Shown one piece after another: positions 15,847-23,661 of a stretch of DNA of 46,348 nucleotides. The first letter of the stretch is position 1. Each line of letters begins with the position of its first letter. This stretch comes from Actinomycetota bacterium (GTDB lineage: Bacteria > Actinomycetota > Acidimicrobiia > Acidimicrobiales > Ilumatobacteraceae), in contig JAQCGT010000008.1 of NCBI GenBank assembly GCA_027730505.1, positions 1 to 46,348 on the forward strand, in the 5' to 3' direction. Made by a program: the position numbers and the translations under genes. Below the pieces are notes generated by a model. That model did not search any database, was not told the origin of the DNA, and saw nothing but the letters and a program-made list of their open reading frames with translations.

Positions 15847-16331
15847 GCGATGCTCCTGATCTGACCCCCAGACCGACCGCAGAGCGTTCTCGACGATCAG
15901 GCCGCCGGATCCTGCCGATTGTGGTTCTGACCCTCGTGATGATTGCTGGCGGGGTCATCATCACCCAAGCCCTGTCGACTGCCGTCGACTACTACTGCAA
16001 CGTCGATGAGATCGGAGTGCGGAGCGGTTGTGACGAGGACCGCCGATTGCGGCTTCAGGGGACGGTTGCCGAGGGATCGGTCGTGACGGGAACCGTGGCG
16101 ACCATCTTCGACATTGAGTTCAACGATGTCGTCGTGGCGGTTGAGTACGAAGGTGAACCCGGCGGGATATTCCGTGAGTGCCTGCCGGTAGTCGTGCACG
16201 GCGTGTTCGACACAGAGTCGGGTCTGTTCCTGGGTGATCGTGTCGAGGTGAAGCACTCGGAGGAGTACGTGGCGGTCAACGACGACCGGCTCAGCGAGGC
16301 CGAGGCGATGGCGTGCCAGCCCTCAGCGTGA
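15837..16331 (+). CDS. ccmE: Periplasmic-type haem chaperone CcmE
   Basis: A 164-residue protein with an N-terminal anchor (about residues 24-45) and a beta-barrel domain outside. The haem-attachment motif is KHSEEY with His140 and Tyr144, matching the HxxxY form rather than the Cys form. Other family marks are LRLQGTVAEGSV and VEYEGEPGGIF. Unusual are Cys54 and Cys65 just after the anchor, plus Cys115 and Cys160, which classic CcmE lacks; they could form disulfides. The 3' end overlaps the ccmF GTG. Confidence 0.9.
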   Translation: MAVSDAPDLTPRPTAERSRRSGRRILPIVVLTLVMIAGGVIITQALSTAVDYYCNVDEIGVRSGCDEDRRLRLQGTVAEGSVVTGTVATIFDIEFNDVVVAVEYEGEPGGIFRECLPVVVHGVFDTESGLFLGDRVEVKHSEEYVAVNDDRLSEAEAMACQPSA

Positions 16332-18295
16332 ACGCCGCGCTCGGCAACGCCGGGTTGCTCGTGATGCTGGTCGCGTCGACGGTCGGCGCATTCGCCACCG
16401 CTATGGCGATCGCGGGCGGCAACAGACGAGCGATTCGCCAGGGTCCTACCTTCGCCTGGGTGATCCTTGCCGGGGCGGTGCTGGCGGTGGTCATGATGCA
16501 GCGAGCGCTGTTCACCCGCGACTTCTCGATCGATTTCATACAACAGGTCGGTTCGACCACCACGCCCTGGCTGTACAACCTCGCGGCCATGTGGAGCGCA
16601 CTTGAAGGCTCGATCCTGCTGTGGGTGATCGTGCTCGCCGGATTTACTGCGGCGGTTGCCCGACGTTTCCGAGATCGCAGCGACGATGAACTCGTCGGCT
16701 GGGCGCTGGTGGTCATGTATGTGGTCTGCGCCTTCTTTGCACTTGTGAGCTTCGGGCCGGCATCTCCGTTCGCTCGCGGCGAGGCGGTGCCGCTCGACTT
16801 TGTCGGACCCGGACCGAACCCGTTGCTACAGAACCACATCCTGGTGATGTTTCATCCCCCGATCCTCTACCTCGGCTACGTGGGGTTCACCGTGCCGTTC
16901 GCATTTGCGATCGCTGCGCTCATCACGGGTCGAGTCGGTGAAGGGTGGCTGCTCGAGACTCGTCGTTGGGCGCTGTTCTCCTGGGGGTTCCTCACCATCG
17001 GCATCCTGCTCGGCGCCTGGTGGAGCTACGAGGTGCTCGGGTGGAGCGGCGTGTGGGCGTGGGACCCGGTCGAGAACGCCAGCCTTTTACCGTGGCTCAC
17101 CGGCACGGCGTACATCCACTCGGTACTGGTGCAACAGCGGCGCGGCATGTTGCGGGTCTGGAACCTCAGTCTCCTCGTGGCCACCTTCTCGCTCACCATT
17201 CTCGGCACGTTTATCACTCGCTCGGGAATCGTCAACAGTGTCCACGCGTTTGCCGCTGGCGAGGTCGACGGGTACCTGATCGGGTTCTTCGCCCTCGTCG
17301 TGCTGGTGTCACTCGGTCTGATTGGCTGGCGAGGTGACCGGCTGCGTTCTCCCGGGCAGATCGACTCTCCGGTGTCTCGTGAAGGGGCATTTCTCGCGAA
17401 CAACGTGGTCTTTGCCGTGTTCGCCTTCATCGTGTTGCTCGGCACGGTGTTTCCGCTGCTGGTCGAGGTGATTCAGGACCGTCAGACGGTCGTCGGCGCC
17501 CCATACTTCGATCGACTGTCGATGCCGATCGGATTGGTGTTGTTGTTCCTCATGGCGGTTGCGCCGGTGTTGCCGTGGCGCAAAGCGTCCACCGAACTGC
17601 TCCGCGACAGGTTGTTCTGGCCGGCGTGGTGCGGCGCGGCCGCGTTGGCCATTGCGGTTCTCACCGGTGCCGACGGCTGGGCACCGCTCGTCGCGTTCGC
17701 TCTCGGCGGTTTCGCCGCTGGCGCGGCGGGCCGGCAGATTGCCCTCGCCACCAGGCGGCAAGGTTGGAGGGGACTGGTCGGTCGAGCGAATGGGGGCATG
17801 TTCGTCCACCTCGGCGTGATTCTGATCGCCGTTGCTCTTGCAGCCTCGAACTCCTACACGCATTCGGCCACGCTTGTGCTCGAGCAGGGCGAGGAGGTGT
17901 CCTGGGCGGGGCACACCTTCGAACTCGTCGAGGTAGTCGATGAACTCGACGAGCGGGTCGACGTCGCTCGGGCCAACGTTCTTGTCGACAGAACGAAGAT
18001 CTACGGACCAGCGGTCACGACCTATCTCTTGCAGGGCATGGTGGTTCCCACGCCGAGTGTGCGCACTGGCTTTGCCAAGGATGTCTACTTGACGATCGAT
18101 GGCAACAGTCCGCCGCCGGCGGGCTCGACCGAGGTCACCCTCCGGGTCTTCGTCAAGCCGCTCATCCTCTGGATGTGGGTGGGTGGTGCGATCATGGCGA
18201 TCGGCACCGTGCTCTCAGCGGTGCCATCGGCAAGGCATCGTCGCCCGACTGATGCAACGTCAGCGCCGTTGGCAGAGGTCGGCCGTGTCGGCTGA
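16313..18295 (+). CDS. ccmF: Cytochrome c haem lyase subunit CcmF
   Basis: A 660-residue multi-span membrane protein that with CcmH attaches haem to apocytochrome c. The Trp-rich loop GVWAWDPVENASLLPWL is diagnostic. HPPILYLGYVGF, the His in TAYIHSVLVQQRRGMLRVWN and ILGTFITRSGIVNSVHAFA are also CcmF-like. A large extracytoplasmic domain follows (about 530-620), and a last helix ends the protein. The start is GTG 16313, overlapping ccmE by 19 bases; GTG 16328 is possible. Confidence 0.94.
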   Translation: MPALSVNAALGNAGLLVMLVASTVGAFATAMAIAGGNRRAIRQGPTFAWVILAGAVLAVVMMQRALFTRDFSIDFIQQVGSTTTPWLYNLAAMWSALEGSILLWVIVLAGFTAAVARRFRDRSDDELVGWALVVMYVVCAFFALVSFGPASPFARGEAVPLDFVGPGPNPLLQNHILVMFHPPILYLGYVGFTVPFAFAIAALITGRVGEGWLLETRRWALFSWGFLTIGILLGAWWSYEVLGWSGVWAWDPVENASLLPWLTGTAYIHSVLVQQRRGMLRVWNLSLLVATFSLTILGTFITRSGIVNSVHAFAAGEVDGYLIGFFALVVLVSLGLIGWRGDRLRSPGQIDSPVSREGAFLANNVVFAVFAFIVLLGTVFPLLVEVIQDRQTVVGAPYFDRLSMPIGLVLLFLMAVAPVLPWRKASTELLRDRLFWPAWCGAAALAIAVLTGADGWAPLVAFALGGFAAGAAGRQIALATRRQGWRGLVGRANGGMFVHLGVILIAVALAASNSYTHSATLVLEQGEEVSWAGHTFELVEVVDELDERVDVARANVLVDRTKIYGPAVTTYLLQGMVVPTPSVRTGFAKDVYLTIDGNSPPPAGSTEVTLRVFVKPLILWMWVGGAIMAIGTVLSAVPSARHRRPTDATSAPLAEVGRVG

Positions 18296-18836
18296 ACGGC
18301 GGCTTGCACCATGGATCGCCGGAGGAGTGGCCGTGGTGCTCGTTGGACTAATCGCTGTGTTGATCGCTGCCGCTCCCGAACAGCAGTCAGGTGCGGCGAC
18401 AACGCTGCTCGACCGACCGGCACCGGCTGTGTTGGGAGAGTTCGAGGACGGCACACCATTCGAGTTGTCCCGACGACGCGGCTCATGGGTGGTGCTGAAC
18501 TTCTTCACGTCGACGTGCATCCCGTGTCGCAACGAGCATCCTGAACTCGTGGCCTTCGTCGATCAGCAGCGTTCGCTCGGTGTCGATGGGGCCGAGTTCT
18601 ACACGATCGTTCAACACGACGAACCAGACTCGGTCAATTCCTTCTTCGCCGACAATGGAGGCGACTGGCCAATCGTGTACGACCCCAATTTCTCGTTTCA
18701 GAACGGCTTCGGAGTAGCTCAGGTGCCCGAAACCTGGATCATCGATCCCAACGGTGTGGTTCGTGGTCGAGTCATTGCTGAGGTCACCGCCGAGTTCCTC
18801 TCGACGACCATTCAACGGCTTCGGGAGGGCGCATGA
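18285..18836 (+). CDS. ccmG: Thiol-disulfide reductase CcmG/DsbE-like
   Basis: A 183-residue thioredoxin-fold protein that keeps apocytochrome or CcmH thiols reduced. The N-terminal anchor spans residues 10-30, the active site is CIPC (Cys78, Cys81) in FFTSTCIPCRNEHPE, and the cis-Pro loop is GVAQVPETWIIDPNG. The start is GTG 18285, which has AGAGG 6 bases upstream and overlaps the ccmF stop; an ATG at 18252 would lie deeper in ccmF. Confidence 0.9.
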   Translation: MSAERRLAPWIAGGVAVVLVGLIAVLIAAAPEQQSGAATTLLDRPAPAVLGEFEDGTPFELSRRRGSWVVLNFFTSTCIPCRNEHPELVAFVDQQRSLGVDGAEFYTIVQHDEPDSVNSFFADNGGDWPIVYDPNFSFQNGFGVAQVPETWIIDPNGVVRGRVIAEVTAEFLSTTIQRLREGA

Positions 18837-19342
18837 GCAACAGTCGGTTGCTGAACCGCCGTCTCAAGTCATGGCCCGGGTGGGTGCTGCTCGTTCTTGT
18901 GGTCGTTGGTTTCGGGGTGGTCGGCGCAACACGCGACCGCGGTCCACTCGATCCCGGGGATCGCATCGACGAGTTGTCCCGTCGTGTGGCCTGCCCGGTG
19001 TGTGACGGTGAGAGCGTGTATGAGTCACGGAACCCTGCCTCAGAGGCCATCCGGGCAGCCATTCGAGAGGCCGTGTCACAGGGCACCGCGAACGATGACG
19101 CAATTCTCGCTGCCATCGCTGAGGCGTACGGGGGCCGTGTGCTGCTCGTGCCGCGTGCCACGGGATTCGATGCATTGGTCTGGGCTCTGCCGGTGACCGC
19201 CGGTGTGATCGGAATCGTTGCCCTTGTATTCGCTTTTCGCCGCTGGCGAATCGAGGCGGGTCTGGCAGGTGTGGCGAACGACGAGGACTACCAGATCGTT
19301 GCCGCCGAACGCGAACGTCTTGGTGACGCTGGTGGCGACTGA
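18833..19342 (+). CDS. ccmH: CcmH/CcmL thiol oxidoreductase
   Basis: A 169-residue protein with an N-terminal helix (about 14-32), the CcmH signature RRVACPVCDGESVYES (Cys54, Cys57), the helical segment EAIRAAIREAVSQG, YGGRVLLVPRATGFDALVW, and a second membrane helix with FRRWR after it. It presents apocytochrome c to CcmF. The ATG overlaps ccmG by 4 bases. Confidence 0.93.
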   Translation: MSNSRLLNRRLKSWPGWVLLVLVVVGFGVVGATRDRGPLDPGDRIDELSRRVACPVCDGESVYESRNPASEAIRAAIREAVSQGTANDDAILAAIAEAYGGRVLLVPRATGFDALVWALPVTAGVIGIVALVFAFRRWRIEAGLAGVANDEDYQIVAAERERLGDAGGD

Positions 19343-20069
19343 GTTCGAATCACTCGCCGACGAGCGCGACTTCCTCCTACGGTCGCTCACCGACCTAGAG
19401 GCCGAATTTGCCGCGGGCGATGTCGATGAGGATGATTACCGCGAGTTACGCGACGGGTATACGGCGAGAGCGGCAGCGGTCATCAGAGCGTTGGCTACCG
19501 AGGAGGCCCCCCAGGCAGGGCGCTTTCGGCTCGGCGGGCGCAGACGTCTGATCGCGATCGTCGTCACCATGGCGTTGGCCGGCGGCCTGTCGTGGGCGGT
19601 GGCATCGTCATCGGGTCAACGCCTTTCCGGCCAGCAGATCACCGGCCTCGATCCGCGCGACGAGGTGTCGGTTCTGCTCGCCGAGGCTCGGGCCGGGTCG
19701 ATGGCCGATCCGCTCGGGGCTGCTGCACTCTACGGCGCAGTGATCGAACTCGACCCTGACAATGTTGAGGCGTTGACCTATCGAGGCTGGACCCTTGCGC
19801 TCGCCGCCCGGCAGGAAAGCGACGTGGACGTCGCTGGAGAACGTCTGTCGGAGGCGGTCGACTCGTTGGTGGCTGCGGTGCGAGCCGATCCCACCTATGC
19901 GGATCCGCTGTGCTTTCTCGGGATCATCCAATATCGATTCGTCGGCGACGCCGAGTCTGCGACACCGCTCGTCGCAGCGTGCCTCGACGCTGATCCACCG
20001 GCGATGGTGCTCTCGCTGATGGAGGGGATCGCCGCCGAGCTCGGCCTCGTCGGCGATTCAGCCCGCTGA
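19323..20069 (+). CDS. ccmI: CcmI-like TPR protein
   Basis: About 248 residues. A CcmI-type N-terminus (ESLADERDFLLRSLTDLEAEFAAGDVDEDDYRELRDGY) precedes one membrane helix (RLIAIVVTMALAGGLSWAVA). TPR-like helices follow (AAALYGAVIELDPDNVEALTY, AVRADPTYADPLCFLGII). CcmI delivers apocytochrome c to the CcmFH lyase. GTG 19323 or 19332, both inside the end of ccmH, could be the start. It is the last gene of the operon and stops one base before the convergent phosphatase gene. Confidence 0.85.
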   Translation: MTLVATEFESLADERDFLLRSLTDLEAEFAAGDVDEDDYRELRDGYTARAAAVIRALATEEAPQAGRFRLGGRRRLIAIVVTMALAGGLSWAVASSSGQRLSGQQITGLDPRDEVSVLLAEARAGSMADPLGAAALYGAVIELDPDNVEALTYRGWTLALAARQESDVDVAGERLSEAVDSLVAAVRADPTYADPLCFLGIIQYRFVGDAESATPLVAACLDADPPAMVLSLMEGIAAELGLVGDSAR

Positions 20070-20070
20070 A

Positions 20071-20544
20071 TCAACCTCGAGCCGGGGGCGGCCAGACCTT
20101 GCCGCGCGAGAAGGTCCCCTTCTTCGAACGTTTCAGCACCCAGGTCGATGCCTTGCGCCAGTCGGGTGTCGACTGAATCTCCATTCCACGGCGAACGAGT
20201 GCAGCAATCGTGGCCGGGACGAGGTCGCCGTGACTGCACAGCACGGCCCGATCGGGGACCTCGCTGAGGAGGTCGAGAACGGGCTCGAAGGGTTCGTCCT
20301 CGCAGAGTCGTTGCTCGACCTGAACGTCGAGCCCCAAAACGTCGGCGAGCGGTTCGAGGGTCTGAATGCAACGCCTGTACGGACTCGAGAGCAACACGCT
20401 GGGTGTCTTTGTCGCAAGCCTCGTCGCAAGGGATTCGGCCTGTTGCCAGCCGGCTTTTGACAGCGGGCGGTCGATGTCATGCCCTTCCCATGTTCGTCGT
20501 TCACCCGCTTTGGCATGACGGACGAGATAGATCACCGTGCTCAT
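20071..20544 (-). CDS. SixA-like histidine phosphatase
   Basis: A 157-residue histidine phosphatase. The phosphohistidine motif is YLVRHAKAG (His10); the second catalytic His is in LCSHGDLV. PLSKAGWQQAESLA and LLSSPYRRCIQTLEPLA are typical of SixA. SixA-type enzymes remove phosphate from phosphohistidine or small phosphoesters; the substrate here is unknown. ATG 20544 overlaps the stop of the DUF4328 gene by 4 bases. An open frame upstream of this ATG is a shadow of that gene. Confidence 0.9.
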   Translation of the reverse strand: MSTVIYLVRHAKAGERRTWEGHDIDRPLSKAGWQQAESLATRLATKTPSVLLSSPYRRCIQTLEPLADVLGLDVQVEQRLCEDEPFEPVLDLLSEVPDRAVLCSHGDLVPATIAALVRRGMEIQSTPDWRKASTWVLKRSKKGTFSRGKVWPPPARG

Positions 20545-21287
20545 GCCCGCCCGTTTCGTTCGCCGACGAGACGACGATGTCGATCGGCGATCCGCCGGGC
20601 CATCGCCACCATTGCGACGGCCGCCGCCATGTTCAGCACTGCAGAACCCCAGATGGTGCTGCGCTGGTCGATCGCTTGGGTGGCGACTGCCTCGGCACCC
20701 GTACCGAGACCGCCAAGACCGTCGATCCCCTGGGCGGCGACGAAGACCAACGGCAACGCGCCGAACAGTACGAACCACCAGGTGACGACCGGCGCAACCG
20801 GTGAGTTCTGCCAGTCGTCCGAGTCGGGGTCGCTGGCACGCCAGATCTCTCTGAACATGAGAAACGGGATCACGTAGAGCACCAGGGGTGGGGCAAACCA
20901 TCCGCCGATCGCCCATCCCGGACGCCACCGTCCCACGCGCCCGACCGCTCGGTGATTGGTCACCAGACGGTGCATCCAGACAATGACGGTGATTCCGGCA
21001 GTGAGCTGCGCGAGCGACTGCACGAGCTGGATCGTCAAGGCGGGGCCGTACGCCTCGACGAAGCGGTCCTCGTCGAGGGACCCGATCAGAAATGATCGAG
21101 CTTCATCGAGCGCCGTCTCATTGATTGCGGCGAAGAGCACGCCGAGCACACCGACGACGCTCACGAGGATCGAGAGCGTGGTTGTCAATCCGGAGATCGG
21201 CCGCACGGGACCAGATCCAGCGCCAGCGATGAGATCGGGGGGAGGTGGAGGAGGCGGGAGCGGCAAGCCCCCGTCGCGATCGGTCAC
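20541..21287 (-). CDS. DUF4328-type membrane protein
   Basis: A 248-residue integral membrane protein with a Pro-run N-terminus (LPLPPPPPPPD) followed by about five hydrophobic segments. GRWRPGWAIGGWFAPP and MFREIWRAS match the DUF4328 pattern as I remember it. Function is unknown. GTG 21287 lies 7 bases after TAGGTT, suggesting a leaderless message, and the SixA-like gene follows with a 4-base overlap. Confidence 0.8.
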   Translation of the reverse strand: MTDRDGGLPLPPPPPPPDLIAGAGSGPVRPISGLTTTLSILVSVVGVLGVLFAAINETALDEARSFLIGSLDEDRFVEAYGPALTIQLVQSLAQLTAGITVIVWMHRLVTNHRAVGRVGRWRPGWAIGGWFAPPLVLYVIPFLMFREIWRASDPDSDDWQNSPVAPVVTWWFVLFGALPLVFVAAQGIDGLGGLGTGAEAVATQAIDQRSTIWGSAVLNMAAAVAMVAMARRIADRHRRLVGERNGRA

Positions 21288-21294
21288 TGACGCG

Positions 21295-21300
21295 AACCTA
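21295..21300 (-). promoter_or_regulatory. Candidate leaderless -10 of the DUF4328 gene
   Basis: TAGGTT on the minus strand, 7 bases before GTG 21287. Confidence 0.45.
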
Positions 21301-21320
21301 GTCGGCGAAGGTCAGGTCGC

Positions 21321-21659
21321 TCACCCCCAGCCGAGTTCATCGAGACGTTCGTCGTCGATGCCGGCGGCGTGGGCGATCTCGTGAATGACGGTGACGGTGA
21401 CCTCGGCGGCGAGTTCGGTCTCGTCGATGACCGCTTCGCAGTGGGCGAGGCGGTAGATCGAAATCACATCGGGACCAGTGTCGCCGTTTCGGTCGCCGTG
21501 GGGGACTCCGTCATAGAGCCCGAGCAGACTCGGCTCGTCCGGATTGCGGTCGTCCACCTGGATTACGACATTGTCGAGTATCGACAGAAGTTCGTCGGGC
21601 AACTGATCGAGGGCATCGCGAACGAGACGCTCGAAGCGGTAGCGCGGAATCGCCTCCAA
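21321..21659 (-). CDS. Small zincin-like metallopeptidase
   Basis: A 112-residue protein of the minimal zincin family. The HExxH motif is VTVIHEIAHAAGIDDERLDELGWG near the C-terminus, with the ID-D-RL tail typical of this family. The N-terminal part (FERLVRDALDQLPDEL) also matches. Substrates are not known. The apparent start is TTG 21659, a few bases after the mrp stop, so the two genes are probably co-transcribed; the exact start is unsure. Confidence 0.85.
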   Translation of the reverse strand: MEAIPRYRFERLVRDALDQLPDELLSILDNVVIQVDDRNPDEPSLLGLYDGVPHGDRNGDTGPDVISIYRLAHCEAVIDETELAAEVTVTVIHEIAHAAGIDDERLDELGWG

Positions 21660-21664
21660 GGCGC

Positions 21665-22813
21665 TCAGTCGATGAGCTTGAGCTCGGGGCTGAACACTTT
21701 CTTCGGGCGCATGTCGACGGCGATGTGCTCGGCGATCGACATGAATGCCCGCGCCGCCTCGGAGTCGGGTTCGACCGCTGTGATCGGTCGGCCGTCATCT
21801 CCGCCTTCGCGAAGGGCCGGCACTAGTGGAAGCTGTCCCAGAAGTGGTACGTCGAGTTCATCGGCGAGTTCGGCTCCACCGCCGGCGCCGAAGAGCTCAT
21901 AACGCTTTCCGTCGTCGCCGGTGAACCACGACATGTTCTCGATCACCCCACGGACCGGCAGATTGACCTTTGCAGCCATCGCCGCTGAAAGCCGTGCCAC
22001 CTTCTGGGCCGCCGGCTGCGGGGTTGTGACCACGAAGACCTCGCCCCGGGGAAGGTACTGGCTGAGGCTGAGCGCGATGTCTCCAGTGCCAGGTGGCATG
22101 TCGACCAGCACGAAGTCGGGCTCGTCCCAGTACACATCGGTCAGGAACTGCTCAAGAGCCTTGTGGAGCATTGGCCCACGCCAGATCACGGCTTCACCGT
22201 CGGGCACGAAATATCCGATCGAGATGCAGCGCACCCCCCATTGCTCTGGCGGCACGATCATCTCGTCGATGATGGTCGGCTTTCGGTCGGTGCCGAGCAT
22301 GCGAGGGATCGAGAATCCGTAGATGTCGGCATCGACGACGCCGACCGAGTAGCCCTGACGAGCCAGTGCCACAGCGAGGTTCGTGGTGACGCTTGACTTG
22401 CCGACGCCGCCCTTGCCCGACGAGATGAGGAGGGGACGAGTGCGCGACCCGGGCTGAGAGAATGGGATGGCGCGTCCCTCGGCATGGCCGTGGGCGTGAC
22501 TGTGTCCGGCCGTGGCCCCGGGGGAGCCGTGAAGCACCTCACGAAGGGCGGCTCGCTCGGAGTCGGTCATCACGGTGAACTCCAACGCCACGTCACGTAC
22601 GCCATCGAGCGTGCGGACCGCGGAGGTGACCCGGTTCTGGATCTCGTTTCGCAACGGGCAGCCGGCGACCGTGAGGGCGACGAGGATGTCGGCGGTGCCG
22701 TCGGACCTCATCTCGGCACGCCGGAGCATTCCGAGATCGACGATCGATCGGTGCAGTTCGGGATCCTCCACCGGGCGGAGGGCTTCGACGAGGTCGGCAT
22801 CGGAGGTGGCCAT
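21665..22813 (-). CDS. mrp: Mrp/ApbC-type Fe-S cluster carrier ATPase
   Basis: A 382-residue P-loop ATPase. An N-terminal MIP18/DUF59 domain (about 5-85) is followed by a His-rich linker (GHSHAHGHAEG) and the ATPase domain with the deviant Walker A SSGKGGVGKSS, DADIYGFSIPRMLG and VDMPPGTGDIALSL. ApbC proteins carry Fe-S clusters through a C-terminal CxxC; here that place reads ENMSWFTGDDGKRYELFG with no Cys pair, a form I associate with actinobacterial Mrp. It is divergent from the SufR-like gene, which fits an Fe-S role. Confidence 0.9.
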   Translation of the reverse strand: MATSDADLVEALRPVEDPELHRSIVDLGMLRRAEMRSDGTADILVALTVAGCPLRNEIQNRVTSAVRTLDGVRDVALEFTVMTDSERAALREVLHGSPGATAGHSHAHGHAEGRAIPFSQPGSRTRPLLISSGKGGVGKSSVTTNLAVALARQGYSVGVVDADIYGFSIPRMLGTDRKPTIIDEMIVPPEQWGVRCISIGYFVPDGEAVIWRGPMLHKALEQFLTDVYWDEPDFVLVDMPPGTGDIALSLSQYLPRGEVFVVTTPQPAAQKVARLSAAMAAKVNLPVRGVIENMSWFTGDDGKRYELFGAGGGAELADELDVPLLGQLPLVPALREGGDDGRPITAVEPDSEAARAFMSIAEHIAVDMRPKKVFSPELKLID

Positions 22814-22855
22814 GCGACCATTGTGGCCATCGAGTCACGGGTTTGCACTACGCCG

Positions 22856-22875
22856 GTAGGAGAAAATCGACCTAC
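22856..22875. promoter_or_regulatory. Dyad GTAGG-N10-CCTAC in the mrp/SufR intergenic region
   Basis: GTAGG at 22856-22860 and CCTAC at 22871-22875 form a perfect inverted repeat with a 10-base spacer, so the arm centres are 15 bases apart. The right arm overlaps the candidate -10 of the regulator gene. It is a good place for autoregulation by the SufR-like protein, possibly also acting on mrp. The binding protein is inferred. Confidence 0.5.
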
Positions 22876-22878
22876 ACT
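22873..22878 (+). promoter_or_regulatory. Candidate leaderless -10 of the SufR-like gene
   Basis: TACACT, 6 bases before ATG 22885, so transcription would start at the start codon. Confidence 0.5.
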
Positions 22879-22884
22879 CGACAC

Positions 22885-23613
22885 ATGTCCAGCGCTTCCG
22901 CGACTCCGGCGGCGTTCAACGCCACGGTCTCGGCGATCACCGATGCCTTCGGCGATCCGACGCGGCGGCGAATCTGGCTCTTCGTGCGTGATGCCGACGA
23001 CGGGTCGGGTGTCACGACCTCGGAGGTGGCCACCGAAGTCGGTATCCACCCGAATGTGGCACGCCACCATCTCGAGAAGTTGACCGCTGGCGGATATCTC
23101 GAGGTCCGTGCGGCGCGAGCGGGCTCCGGAGGTGCCGGCCGGCCGTCGAAGCGGTACTCAGCGATCACTGCTGCGATCGAGGAGTTCCCGGTTCGCAGTG
23201 ACGACTTGGTCTTGTCGCTGCTCGGCCGGGCATTGACCCGTCTCGACCGGGTCGAGGCTGAGGCGCTCGCTGAGGAGGTCGGCGCTGAGTACGGCAGGGC
23301 CATGGCGGCCGGCCTGAACGGCGAGACCCTCGACCACGGGCACCGGTCGCTGCGTACGGCGATTCGTGCCGTTGCTGACGCCTTGACCGCTCACGGCTTC
23401 GCTGCGCACGCCGACAGTCGCAATAACCAGCTGAGGATCATCAACGACCATTGCCCGTTCGGCGATGTCGCAACCGAGCATCCGGTGATCTGTGCTGTCG
23501 ACCGTGGGATGGTCCGCGGGATGCTCGCCGAGCTGTACGGCGAAGATGTCGGCGAGGTCGTCACTGAGTCGTCGGTTGCCCGGGGCGACTCCGTCTGCTC
23601 CACCACGTTCTGA
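22885..23613 (+). CDS. sufR: SufR-like Fe-S-type transcriptional regulator
   Basis: A 242-residue regulator with an N-terminal winged helix (AFGDPTRRRIWLFV, TSEVATEVGIHPNVARHHLEKL, the RPSKRYS wing) and a C-terminal sensor domain. HCPFGDVATEHPVIC gives the C-X12-C spacing of SufR, and a third Cys lies near the C-terminus (DSVCSTTF), so a cluster site is plausible. SufR represses suf Fe-S assembly genes when its cluster is intact. No suf genes are in the window, but mrp is divergent. ATG 22885 is preferred over the upstream TTG at 22843 because of the -10 at 22873. Symbol given on family resemblance. Confidence 0.78.
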   Translation: MSSASATPAAFNATVSAITDAFGDPTRRRIWLFVRDADDGSGVTTSEVATEVGIHPNVARHHLEKLTAGGYLEVRAARAGSGGAGRPSKRYSAITAAIEEFPVRSDDLVLSLLGRALTRLDRVEAEALAEEVGAEYGRAMAAGLNGETLDHGHRSLRTAIRAVADALTAHGFAAHADSRNNQLRIINDHCPFGDVATEHPVICAVDRGMVRGMLAELYGEDVGEVVTESSVARGDSVCSTTF

Positions 23614-23661
23614 AGTGCGGGTCGCCGCTCGCTGGTCGTCAGACGGCACAATGGGGTTTCC

